Shown here: in pieces, positions 20,868-30,785 of the stretch | Numbering within the stretch: the first letter of the stretch is position 1 | Layout of the letters: the number at the start of each line of letters is the position of its first letter | Assembly (NCBI RefSeq): GCF_902806685.2 | Contig: NC_048556.1 | Coordinates: 3,782,001 to 3,846,000, forward strand | Direction: 5' to 3' | DNA length: 64,000 bases | Origin: Maniola hyperantus | Lineage: Eukaryota; Arthropoda; Insecta; Lepidoptera; Nymphalidae | Notes under the pieces: generated by a model | What the model was told of the DNA's origin: nothing | Databases searched by the model: none | Seen by the model: the letters and a program-made list of their open reading frames with translations, nothing else | Made by a program: the position numbers and the translations under genes

Positions 20868-21080
20868 CCACAAATTTACGTTTTTCGGAATTATTCCTTC
20901 AGGTACTGGTGCTATAAGACCTACCTATACCTGCCTGCCAAATTTCATGATTCTACCTATAGGTAGGTAGTTCAACGGGAACTAAGTACCCTATAGGTTT
21001 TCTTGACAGACGGACAGATACAGACAAAGAAGTGATTCTATAAGGGTTCCTTTTTCCTTTTGAGGTACGGAACCCTAAAA
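20868..21080 (+). mobile_element. 3' part of the 'ccggccaagtgcgag' element family
   Basis: It shows 'ctgccaaatttcatgattct', a GACA-type microsatellite and the end 'ttttgaggtacggaaccct' followed by AAAA, as in 22652-23117 read in reverse. The opposite end is missing. Confidence 0.5.
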
Positions 21081-21239
21081 TGGACGGCAGCTCTACTTAC
21101 CTGAGTACCTAGGTAATTTCAAACTTATTTTATTTTTTAAATTAAATTTCTAAAGACATTCCAAAAAACATTTTATACACAAAAAATTAATCCATTATTA
21201 ATACCTACCTACCTAGTAGGTATTTTTCCAATAGATAGA

Positions 21240-21325
21240 CGTTGGGGTCCCAAGGTGCTAGAATTGCGCAGCGTGCTACGACACAAACGTCGAGTCGCAA
21301 GGAGACGCTGGATTCAGATTTCAGC
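21240..21325 (+). pseudogene. RTE-like LINE scrap
   Basis: 'ttggggtcccaaggtgctag' and 'cgagtcgcaaggagacgctg' correspond to the GPKVLE.R...RVARRRW part of RTE ORF tails, like the copies at 7742 and 52935 in opposite orientation. It is very short. Confidence 0.4.
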
Positions 21326-21330
21326 CTACT

Positions 21331-21492
21331 GATTCGCTAACTCAATGTCTGACACTGCATGATAGCCACCGAGCCCTTTTGACATTTATTTTTAATCCAT
21401 TGAAAGTTTTCTCCGAAAAAATATTTTAATATCACTCAGTAGGTATAGCACCAATGTAGAACAAACCAATGTCAACTGAGCTCGGTAGCTAC
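21331..21492. mobile_element. TIR MITE (family B), right end decayed
   Basis: The left terminus 'gattcgctaactcaatgtct' with 'tgatagccaccgag' mirrors 'gagctcggtagctac' at the right. The better copy is at 24501-24675. Both carry 'aatattttaatatcac' internally. Confidence 0.55.
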
Positions 21493-22651
21493 TTACCATT
21501 TGCAAGACCGCGACGTATGGAAGTCCCTACACAAGCCCTACGTCCTATAGGTAAGTAGCTATAGAATGTCTATTGGTCGACTATAATTTTTAAAATCAAC
21601 GCTATTTCATTGTCACTCTATTTTCGAAAAATCAGGGGACACGGCAGTGCCCCGCTAAGATCATGCCTAGCATGTCTAGCTTTTGTAAATGTGCCCGTAA
21701 AAAAGTGCTACGCCATGATTCCAACGAGATATTATACCTACCTACCTAAGATCCGATCATGGAAGACCTCTACCTAGACGATAAATGTTTAGTCAGAATA
21801 TTTTTGAGCTTTGTGAAGTTTAGGATTACGACGTAGTAGGTACCTACCCGTGCCTACGGTTCATATTCAAGGTGCGCTCTATAGCTATAGTAGCTACCTT
21901 ATTTTACCCTGATTTTCGCCTAATTACTCCTCAGAAATAGCGCCTCACGTTGAAATCAACGCTATTCTGCCAACCGATCGCAACGGAACGAGCGAAACGG
22001 CTATATCGAACGAGCGTCGATTTGAAATTCAAATGTCGGCCGCTCATTGGCGGCGGAACGCGTCGGGAAGGCGTGGGGATGCTGCGAGTTGGGCGTGGTG
22101 TTCACGTGCGAATTCTGGCGCGCGATAATAAATTGGTTTACAGAATAAGCCCGTTATAATATTATGAGCTACGCTACGGTGCTACGGCGTAGTTTTTTTT
22201 AATAAGGTATTTCGATTCTATTTTTATTAGCCTCGTTAATTGTTTGGCTCGAATTTAAAGCGGAACCTGGACCTATATAATATTATAAATTACTTTTTTT
22301 AAATGACTAGAGATCACTAAATAAAATAAAAATACTTTCAAAAATTATTATTTTTGAAAGTATTTTTATAGAATAAGTTTGGTATTTTTGTTTAGTGTAT
22401 TTTCATTTGCATCCAAAAATATATAAAAATTTTAATATATTTTTGAAAGTATTGAAGTGAATTATTAATTTAGGTTTTAAAAACACACTTGCGAGCTCTT
22501 TGATTTTCTGGAATAAGAAGTAGCCTATATCCGTTTCCTACTTACTTAGGTACCTACCTACCTACTTAGGTACCTATCTCTAGTTTACTTATTAACAGAC
22601 TTTTAAAAAAGGAGGAGGTTCTCAATTCGACTAGGTATCTAGATAGGTATG
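21493..22651. other. Gene-free stretch with a GC-richer island and a palindrome
   Basis: 21950-22150 is GC-richer ('ggccgctcattggcggcgga') and open for 69 codons on the plus strand, but it has no ATG-supported or recognisable protein. 22327-22371 is a palindrome of 'aaaaatactttcaaaaa' and its reverse complement. 22590-22640 holds an end of the 'cttcaaaaaggaggaggttc' family. Confidence 0.4.
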
Positions 22652-23117
22652 TTTTTAGTTTCGTACCTTAAAAGGAAAAACGAACCCTTATAGGATCACT
22701 TCGTTGTCTGTCTGTCTGTCCGTCTATCGTGTCTGTCGAGAAAACCTATAGGCTTAAGGGTCCCATTGACCTAGAACTATAAAATTTGGCAGTTAGGTAG
22801 GTAGATACTTAGGTCTTATAGCACAAGTACCTAAAGGAAATACCTAATCTGAAATCGTGAATTTGTAGGTAGGATAAAAAAAATGTATTTTCAATTTCCA
22901 AAGTAAGATAAGTAACTGTACTGTACCAAGTGGTGTATCTATATATGAACGGACTTTACCTGTACCTACCTACTTATCTAAGTACCTATACCTACATTCT
23001 AAAACAGATTTTTATTTATTTTTACGCAAAGATTAGTTTTTGATTTACCTATCGTGCAAAATGAGGAATTACGGAACCCTCGTTGCGCGAGTCTGACTCG
23101 CACTTGGCCGGTTTTTT
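22652..23117 (-). mobile_element. 'ccggccaagtgcgagtc' element family copy
   Basis: On the minus strand it begins 'aaccggccaagtgcgagtca' and ends with a GACA microsatellite, 'agggttcgtttttcc' and 'ttttaaggtacgaaac'. Length 466, with no coding capacity. Confidence 0.6.
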
Positions 23118-23497
23118 AAAAATCAAATTTCGATAAAATTTGTTAAAATTTAGGATGAAATAGTATCTAACCGACAGTCAATCTATCGCATTTATAACAT
23201 TATTACTTACTCAGAATTCAGGACTTTCCACAGCCAACAGTCCTGAAGCACTACACGCTGACCTTCCACAAAACCAATCATCTTCAAATAAACAAACAAA
23301 TCTGACCTTTACGTCATTAATCATAGAGTCCACATAAACCGCAAGTGTAAGTATGCAAGGCCTCACATTAGGTATTCGAGGAGCGTAGGCGGGCAATCGA
23401 TAAGGCTCAGAAACTCCACTGAAATTCAGCCGCCTTGCCTGAAATTTTTCAAATAAACTAGCCCTTTTTAAATCATAAATCATGAGAGGCCAAAGAA

Positions 23498-23539
23498 GGG
23501 GTGATAGCCTAGTAGTAAGCTAGCCTATCACCCCTTAAG
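23498..23539. repeat. Snap-back of a SINE head
   Basis: 'aaggggtgatagcctag' faces its near-exact reverse complement across a 7-base loop. The left arm contains the start of the SINE A box region, so this looks like a SINE head that folded back on itself. Confidence 0.55.
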
Positions 23540-23699
23540 TATAGCCTAAAAATAAGAATGATCTACTTACTTACTTATTATTTTAAAAAAAACTAGCATA
23601 TAGTCTAAGTATAAGCCTAGTGTAACGTAGTATCTCTAACGCACTGTACTTAGTGTGTAGTAGCACTAATTTCAACAAATCAATAAGAAAGGCAAATGG

Positions 23700-24000
23700 A
23701 AAAACCGGCCAAGTACAAGTCAGGCTCGCGCAATGAGGGTTCCGTACTACAGTCGTATTTTTTTGACATTTTGCACTATAATTCAAAAACTATGATGCAT
23801 AAAAATAAATAAAACTCTGTTTTAGAATGCACACGTGAAGACCTTTCATATGATATACGGTATACCCCACTTGATATAGTCACTCACTTCGAAAGTTGAA
23901 AATACTAATTATTAGTTCATGACCACAATTTAGTAGTCAATTTGACCAATAGCGATATGTGCGTTTTATTATTCATCGATGTGCATTTTATTGTGAATTT
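23700..24000 (+). mobile_element. 5' part of the 'ccggccaagtacaagtc' family
   Basis: It starts 'aaaaccggccaagtacaagt' and runs through 'gcgcaatgagggttccgtac', then 'gacattttgcactataattc'. The microsatellite end is missing. The right boundary is uncertain. Confidence 0.45.
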
Positions 24001-24500
24001 GAGTCCAGTTTAGATAGCAGTGGGGTCAAATTTTTTGATTTGCCCCAGGGCCCTTAGTAACCTAGCTACGCCACTGAATTCAGAGATCTCAATATTCGCT
24101 GTAGAAAACGAAAAATACTTGCTAAAGTTTCTAATCGAACCACGAAAGTCCATTAAAAAGCAAAAACACCTTCCTAAGGACTCGTTAGAAACTGAGTAGT
24201 TAAGCGCTAACGTGCGGATTACACTTTTTATGAAATTTTCTTCCTTGTACCCTCTGCGACACTTACACAACTTTAAAGCATAACCACCCTTAGTTCCTTT
24301 ATAAATAAATACGATATTCGTGTGTACTGACACTAGATGTTGCCTTACGTAAGGTCCTTAGAGTTGGAACTCAAGTCACGTCCTTGTATTGATCTGTACG
24401 GAGACCGGAGACGGTACCAGAAGGCAGGTTTGGGTGATACTTGGGTAAAATGAAAACAGAAAAAAATTGAAACTAATAGGACGTAACTAACTAGCAGCTA
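24001..24500. other. Gene-free stretch
   Basis: A minus-strand ORF of 107 codons (24010-24333) has no domain or signal, and its tail contains repeat-like wording ('ggggcaaatcaaa', 'gtggcgtagctagg'). Not supported as a gene. Confidence 0.3.
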
Positions 24501-24675
24501 GGTGATTCGCTAACTCAGGGTCTAACACTAAATAATAGCCACCGAGGTTGGTTGGTTCTACATTGCTGCTTCACTGGGTGATATTAAAATATTTTTTCGT
24601 AGACAACCTTCAACGGATTAAAAAATGAGCTCGGTGGCTATCATTCAGTGTTAGAAATTGAGTTAGCGAATCACC
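24501..24675. mobile_element. TIR MITE (family B)
   Basis: Terminal inverted repeats of about 43 bases: 'ggtgattcgctaactcaggg' at the left, and its counterpart 'gagttagcgaatcacc' at the right. Both arms also carry the 'tagccaccgag'/'ctcggtggcta' block. 175 bases, non-coding. Confidence 0.75.
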
Positions 24676-24764
24676 CCGCTGGAGTCTTTGGGACCAGTGA
24701 TAGACTCATTAGGTAGGTAGCCAAGGTAGTAGGTAGGTACCTATTGATTGCATCCAAGCGAAGC

Positions 24765-24950
24765 GTGATAGCCTAGTGGAGATATCAGCCTCCTGTTACG
24801 GGCGTCCAGGATTGGATTCCGGCCCCAATGAGACCTCAGTACTCCGTAGTCACCCAGCGCAACCTATCGCCGGGCCACTACTGATCACGGGTCTCCTCTC
24901 AAAATGTGAAGAGTTTAAGCCATAGTCCACCACGCTGGTCAAAGTTTAGA
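24765..24950. mobile_element. Two SINE scraps in opposite orientation
   Basis: 24765-24835 is a plus-strand SINE head (gtgatagcctagtgg; B-box-like 'ggattggattccgg'). 24868-24945 is a minus-strand SINE 3' part ('gaccagcgtggtggactatg', 'gaggagacccgtgatcag'). The second ends where the 184-bp array starts. Confidence 0.55.
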
Positions 24951-25815
24951 TTTACACTGTGATTCTATCTCTTTAGATAACAATGAAGATATCACACAGT
25001 GTCGCAGTCACCTGATCAGTGACTCTCGCGCATGCAGAAAAACGCGCCACACTCTATTGATGTGACATTGACGGATTCGGACACGCTGCAGGGTTGACCC
25101 ACAGTTTACTTAGTAGTTATTTACACTGTGATTTGATCACTTTAGATAATACTTCCTTAGAAAACAATGAAGATATCACACAGTGTCGCAGTCACCTGAT
25201 CAGTGACTCTCGTGCAAACAGAAAAACGCGCCACACTCTATTGATGTGACATTGACGGATTCGGACACACTGCAGGGTTGACCCACAGTTTACTTAGTAG
25301 TTATTTACACTGTGATTTGATCACTTTAGATAATTCTTCCTTAGAAAACAATGAAGATATCACACAGTGTCGCAGTCACCTGAGCAGTGACTCTCGTGCA
25401 AACAGAAAAACGCGCCACACTCTATTGATGTGACATTGACGGATTCGGACACGCTGCAGGGTTGACCAACAGTTTACTTAGTAGTTATTTACACTGTGAT
25501 TTGATCACTTTAGATAATACTTCCTTAGAAAACAATGAAGATATCACACGGTGTCGCAGTCACCTGATCATAGTGACTCGTGCAAACAGAAAAACGGGCC
25601 ACACTCTATTGATGTGACATTGACGGATTCGGAGACGCTGCAGGGTTGACCCACAGTTTACTTAGTAGTTATTTACACTGTGATTTGATCACTTTAGATA
25701 ATACTTCCTTAGAAAACAATGAAGATATCACACAGTGTCGCAGTCACCTGAGCAGGGACTCTCGTGCAAACAGAAAAACGCGCCACACACTATCGATGTG
25801 ACATTGACGGATTCT
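24951..25815. repeat. 184-bp tandem array (about 4.8 units)
   Basis: Unit starts 'tttacactgtgatt' fall at 24951, 25120, 25304, 25488 and 25672; the first unit is 15 bases shorter and the rest are exactly 184 apart. Each unit carries 'atgaagatatcacacagtgt', 'cagtcacctgatcagtgac', 'gcgccacactctattgatgt' and 'gctgcagggttgac'. Units differ at only a few positions. The array breaks off after 'tgacggattc' in the fifth unit. Short dyads (gatatc, ctgatcag, tgatca) recur in each unit. Confidence 0.92.
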
Positions 25816-27140
25816 GGGTGGTTGACGTGTCATCCATTGTACGTGAGACCTCTGGTATGATACCTCACCGGATCACTACAGAATACAAGCAATCTCAATA
25901 CCAAATTTCAAGATCAGACTACCGTGAAAAGGTAACACACATTACAGACACACTAGCATTGCGAAATTGTAATAATATTATAGATAAAAAGAAGTTTCTG
26001 CCAACCCTAGAGAAACATACATGGCAGAGACGCCGCCCTGACATGTTTACGGGCCAATTATTTGTATGGATTCCGTAGTAATAATGATTTCTTGCGGCCG
26101 TCCGTCCGTCCGTCTGCGCCGCAACGCACCGCTTCATACATTCGATCTTTTTACGATTTCGCGTATTTTGTTATATCAGATGATACTTGGCTCTGAAGAT
26201 TGATATAGAAAAAATCTTTGATAGTTAAGACTAGGATCCACTTGCAAGATCTTTTTGGCAAAAGCATTCCTATATTCTAATCTAAATGAATCATTTTGCT
26301 TGTGCTAGTTGTCCTGAGCGCTAATTTTTTAATCGCCAATTTAGAAGCAAATTCGATGTTTTAACAGTTTTAGTACTTATAAAAAATTATATCTGTCAGT
26401 CAGTCTCGGCATAAATCCGGTCATTCATGGAAAATAAGAGAGTAGTTCCGTAAACAAAGTAGTTAACTAGATAAAACTAAAATTTTATCCCAAAAATAAA
26501 AATGTTTATATCTTTTAGACAATCCTTATTAACTTGTACCTACAAGAAAACGGGAATGTTCTGAATGAATTTATTTGGATAGGTATAGGTATCTATGTGT
26601 TTTGTTTAAAACTGTGTAGTAGATATCTTTGGTATTTTATATCAATGACTATTCGCTTTCGCGAATATTTTTAATCCGCCAGATACTGGGGTCCGGGTGC
26701 GAGATTTATCGATTATTTAAGTAAATTAACTTTGTATAAGGAAATTCCGTTTTTTGGACAGTAAGCCTTTGTATTTGCGATCGTTCATCGTAAAGATCGT
26801 AGTGGTATCGGATCCAACCTACCGCAAAAAATTTATTTGGCAAGTGTAATTCAAAAATCCAAATTTCTGGAAGAAAACATAGCTTTATAGCATAGGAAAA
26901 TTTAACAATAACGCAGTGAACATTTTTTTTTAATTGAGGCAATAAAGAAACAATCGAACCCCGGATGCCCAACTTATGAGGCAATAATGACTTTTAAATA
27001 TAAAGCCTTGCAGGTCCAGGGAAGGTAGGTGCCTACTAAGTAGGTAGGTAGGTACCGACCTTGGTATATTGGTATGACTAGAAATATTTCGGTAGGTAGG
27101 TAATTATTTAAAAATATATTTTTCTAAAATAAACTAAGTA
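25816..27140. other. Gene-free stretch
   Basis: Non-array DNA continues as an open frame to 26078 (KREKVTHITDTLALRNCNNI region) with no recognised family. A CCGT microsatellite lies at 26097-26113. 26700-26990 has a 92-codon minus ORF with no signal. No gene supported. Confidence 0.3.
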
Positions 27141-27390
27141 AAAAAAACCGACCAAGTGCGAGTCGGACTCGCACACAAAGGGTTTCGTATCATGGTACAA
27201 GAAATAACACTTTTTAATTTTTCCAGGCAGCTGTTTTGAAATTTTTATTATTTTTGTTATAACGGCAATAGAAATACACACTCTGAAAATTTCAACTCTC
27301 TACCTTTTACGGTTCGACGGACGGACGGGCGGACGGCGGAGTCTTAGAAATAGGGACCTATTGGCACCTTTCGGGTGCGGAACAATAAAA
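27141..27390 (+). mobile_element. 'ccgaccaagtgcgagtc' element, compact copy
   Basis: It starts 'aaaaaaaccgaccaagtgcg', has 'gttataacggcaatagaaat' and 'tgaaaatttcaactctctac', a GACG microsatellite, and ends 'cgggtgcggaacaataaaa'. At 250 bases it belongs to the subtype with 'gtcttagaaatagggacc'. Non-coding. Confidence 0.6.
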
Positions 27391-27520
27391 CCTATGAAAT
27401 ATATATGTCTAGTCACTAGTGAGAATGATAATTTCTAAGACAAAAGATATAAATTATGTTTTCGAAATTTTCTTCAATGAAAACAAATACCTAACCCAAA
27501 ATAAAAATAATAGTAATAGC

Positions 27521-27683
27521 TATAGTCTGCGACAGGCCGAGATGGCAATCGGGGAGGGAACGCCCTGCACACCCGCAAAGCCCCCGCGCTAACCTGGTGC
27601 GGGCGAGCGCGGGCGACGTGCGGCTGCGCGGGCGTCCCCCCGCCTCATACCCCGATTGCCATCTCGACCTGTCGCGTACTATA
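27521..27683. mobile_element. GC-rich foldback MITE (family A)
   Basis: Ends 'tatagtctgcgacaggcc' and 'gacctgtcgcgtactata'. Core 'cgcgctaacctggtgcgggc'. It is a well-preserved copy; the centre is in the opposite orientation to the 12561 copy. Confidence 0.8.
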
Positions 27684-28166
27684 TCATACAAGCAAAGATT
27701 TATTATCAATTATTATCATCGAATTACCTCTAAGCCCAATTAATTACCTAATGAAAAACAAATCCATTGTCGACATTCAAGAGACATGCACCTGCCCGTG
27801 TCTTTTTCCGACCATCCACATAAGTAGTGTGTCGCATAATTTTTTTATCAATACAATAAAGGGTTCATACTTTCGATTGCTTAGCTTTCTTCTTAGGGTC
27901 CCGTCTTCGAAATAATAAAACGGCTAAGTTCATTTCATTGATAGCTATTGATAGTGTATAATATAAATAATAATAGGTCTACAATAGGTAAACTTTCATT
28001 TGAATTTCAAAAGTTTGTAAGTAGGTAGGTACCTATGTCTGTTTTGAGCTTTCTATTATATATTCTGTGGCCTTATTGTATATTGTTCCTAACTTTCTAG
28101 CATTAATAATTTAAAAAAAAGTATTTGTCAAAGGTTAACGGAAAAGGTGTGGGGTTTGGCAGCAGG

Positions 28167-28242
28167 TGCTTCACACACCTTTGAGAACATTATGGAGAAC
28201 TCTCAGTTATGCAGGTTTCCTCACAATGTTTTCCTTCGCCGT
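28167..28242 (-). mobile_element. SINE central fragment
   Basis: On the minus strand: 'gaacggcgaaggaaaacatt', 'gtgaggaaacctgcat', 'gagagttctccataatgttc'. Head and tail are missing. Confidence 0.6.
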
Positions 28243-28374
28243 TCATCATTAGATAGATAGATTTAATTATAAACATTACATAAGTAATAGTTTTATAATA
28301 GACACTAGTTGAAAATTACAGTCTAGACTCTAGAGCCCAACTCGCGCTTAGCCAGTTTTTGTTCCAAATACGAA

Positions 28375-28625
28375 CGGATGCGCGGGCGCAACGCATTTCA
28401 GCGGCCGATCAATACACCGATCGATCGATCGTTAGTTCGGCATTCCGCCGACAGGTGGCGTCATTGTCCGCCGGTAATTATAATGTAATTAATGTACGGG
28501 CTAATTAAACCCATCAGATAAGTCGCCATTTTATTAATGCTCCAATTAAAGTAATTAAAGGACATCGTCTCGGTACGATAGGCTCAAATTATAATTACTC
28601 TTCATAGAATTAACTACCTTATTTA
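28375..28625. promoter_or_regulatory. Candidate conserved non-coding/enhancer DNA
   Basis: This is non-repetitive and of mixed composition. It contains a cluster of homeodomain-type cores (TAATTA/TAATTAA several times between 28475 and 28600), a GATA site (cagataag, 28515) and CGATCGATCGATCG at 28418-28431. Such clustering is typical of developmental enhancers. This is inference from motif density only; no gene lies within 10 kb except weak candidates. Confidence 0.3.
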
Positions 28626-28689
28626 TAGGAAAAGTCGCAATCAATCGCCTCATAAAGCTAATAAAATATCTGGTCTGTTATTTTACTAA

Positions 28690-28865
28690 TTGATACCCGT
28701 GACATCATCCGCGTGAATTTAGGTTTTAAAAATCCTGTTAGAACTCTGATTTTTCGGGATAAAAGGTATTTTATCTCGTGCAAAAAATCACACCGTTTTG
28801 GTGATCCGTTGCGCCATGATTGAAGGACAAGCCAAAAAACAAACACACTTTCGCATTTATAATAG
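28690..28865 (-). mobile_element. Helitron-like element, second family (decayed)
   Basis: On the minus strand it runs from 'aatgcgaaagtgtgtttgtt' through 'cgggataaaaggtattt'-type blocks to 'tcacgcggatgatgtcacgg'. The same family appears at 40061-40216 (ending CATCACCTAG), 40518-40611, 53155-53345 and 63345-63490. The CTAG end is lost here. Confidence 0.5.
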
Positions 28866-28899
28866 TAATATCTGCCATATCCCTTCCAGGCAGAGACTA

Positions 28900-28996
28900 T
28901 CCCTCCAGGTTAGCCCGTTTCTATCTTAGACTGCATCATCACTTATACCGTGATATTGCAGTAAAAGGCTAACAAGTACTTATCTGAATAAACAGA
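28900..28996 (+). mobile_element. LINE 3' tail
   Basis: 'gactgcatcatcacttatac', 'attgcagtaaaaggctaac' and 'cttatctgaataaa' match the Jockey-like tail type at 43501-43592. Confidence 0.45.
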
Positions 28997-30534
28997 GGTT
29001 TTCCATTAAATTATTTAAGAAAATCTTTTTATAAATTTTTTAAATAGCACGTACCAAACATTAGGATTTTTATTTAGTAAAGATTTCAGCTTGAAAAAAA
29101 ATTATCTAATAAATAACTACTAAGTAGTTTTTGCAAAATTTCCAGCTCTGATTTAAGGGCATACCCACCATACTCTACAAGGAACCTGTATACATAAGTA
29201 GGTAGGTATATCGTGCAGAAAATCTGCGGCCATACCGTTTTTTACATGGTTTATGTTAAAATCGGAATCCTCAGTTTTTGCCGGCACGGTTTATGTCAGC
29301 CCCCCACTTGCAGCTTTTTCCCATTTATTTAAAGCTTTAATGAATAACAATGGCGCTGGAAAAAGCGGCGTCGTTTGATTTAATACTTATCTTCGCATCA
29401 GATAAAGTGCAGATCGCCAACGATGGTTCATCGCATACTTGGAAATACAACCTGCATGTGGAAAGCCTTTCTGAACTACGTTAAGAGAAGTATCTTATCC
29501 TAGCGCACTCCCCAGCGCCCTCCATACAAACGTAGTTTCTTTCTCATTTAAATACTAATCGATCAAAGTCAGAGAGATTTTATAGACACGTTCTAGAAGC
29601 AAATAATCTGCATCCGTGGTATTCTAAATTTCTTTAAACATGTGTGGTTTTAATGTTACATGGGCTTAAATATTTATATGCAAATCTTTTTGCCGCAGTA
29701 TGGCTTTGAAATTGCACAATTTTACGAACATTAACTATTATCGTCAATAGAATTTTTAAATTTGCTAGACTAAGAATCTTTTATTGTCTTTTTGTCAGAT
29801 AAGTGCTTCTCTGCCAATTCATTTAGGTATAATGTTAGAACAGGGTAGGAAACGGTTATAACGACTAAGTATTATTATTAAATTGAAAGTAAATAATATA
29901 AGTTTACCTAACAGGTGTCGGTAATCCACATTGACTTCTATAGATCCATAACTCAAAACTAAAACTCAATCATTAATTCAGATTGGCTATTATTGTACCT
30001 ATACACTTTCAGATTGTCACTTGCTGAATTTGCAATAAGTAAGTACAATGATGTAGTGCGGTGATAATTAATACGTACCTAAACTTAAAACTAAAGCTAC
30101 GAGGGTTCCAAACGCGCTCAGGTCTGGAGAAGAGCATAATAATTGAATATCTGGAAGAATAATTACTTAGTAGGTATACCAACTCAATTGACTAGAGTTC
30201 ATTTTTAGGTAGATGTTTGTAATTTCAAATGCACTTTCTGTCAATATGAAAGTTCAAGAGTACTGAACAGCATTTCCCCATCGGACTCCAGAGTAGGGAC
30301 ATACTAAGATGCAATTGCTTTTATATCCGACCGCTAATATATCTGCACATTTCCTAAAACAAGTTTAAGCCTAAATGGTTTCAATGAAACATATCTTACA
30401 GCCGATACATTCACAATCGCCAATAAAATCGAAAAGCACCGGCCTTTGTCAAAGCGAATTCGCATCTCGCAAAAAACACTGTAATTATTTCACTCAAAGG
30501 GTAATTTCGACTCATTGTTCTTGAGAAATACCAA
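28997..30534. other. Repeat-poor gene-free stretch
   Basis: No gene or recognised repeat. 29270-29480 is non-repetitive with facing GATA sites (cttatcttcgcatcagataa) and could be regulatory. The rest is AT-rich. Confidence 0.35.
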
Positions 30535-30747
30535 TTATATACAATTACTTGTATATGACAATGTTCCGCGGATCGGGCGCGGATTCTTCGGTATCGATAC
30601 AGAATCGATGTCGCAGATGACTCGAATACTCGGCGCGTTCGCTTCGGTGCCTTTGTTGTGGTAAAAAGCGGAACAATAAGGACCGAGGGGTATTATGTAA
30701 CCCTGGCCGAGCGATGTGACGAGTAGGTGTGAAGAATTTAGGGGCAT
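30535..30747 (-). CDS. Doubtful small ORF (70 aa) in conserved-looking DNA
   Basis: From ATG at 30747 the minus strand encodes MPLNSSHLLVTSLGQGYIIP... ending in TYTSNCI-like residues and TAA. Third positions favour C/G in the middle (CTC GTC ... TCG CTC GGC CAG), unlike the AT-rich flanks. No domain is recognised. The same stretch contains SOX-like (gaacaataagg) and ATCGAT motifs, so it may be an enhancer rather than a gene. Confidence 0.2.
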   Translation of the reverse strand: MPLNSSHLLVTSLGQGYIIPLGPYCSAFYHNKGTEANAPSIRVICDIDSVSIPKNPRPIRGTLSYTSNCI

Positions 30748-30785
30748 TTCTAATGTTTCATAGTTTTTAGAGCAAAGCAATCTTG

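Noticed and set aside
24010..24333. 107-codon minus-strand ORF
   Set aside because: No domain, signal or codon bias; it sits between repeat fragments.
25764..26078. 104-codon ORF leaving the tandem array
   Set aside because: The first 17 codons are array sequence; the rest lacks a recognised domain, so it is not called a gene.
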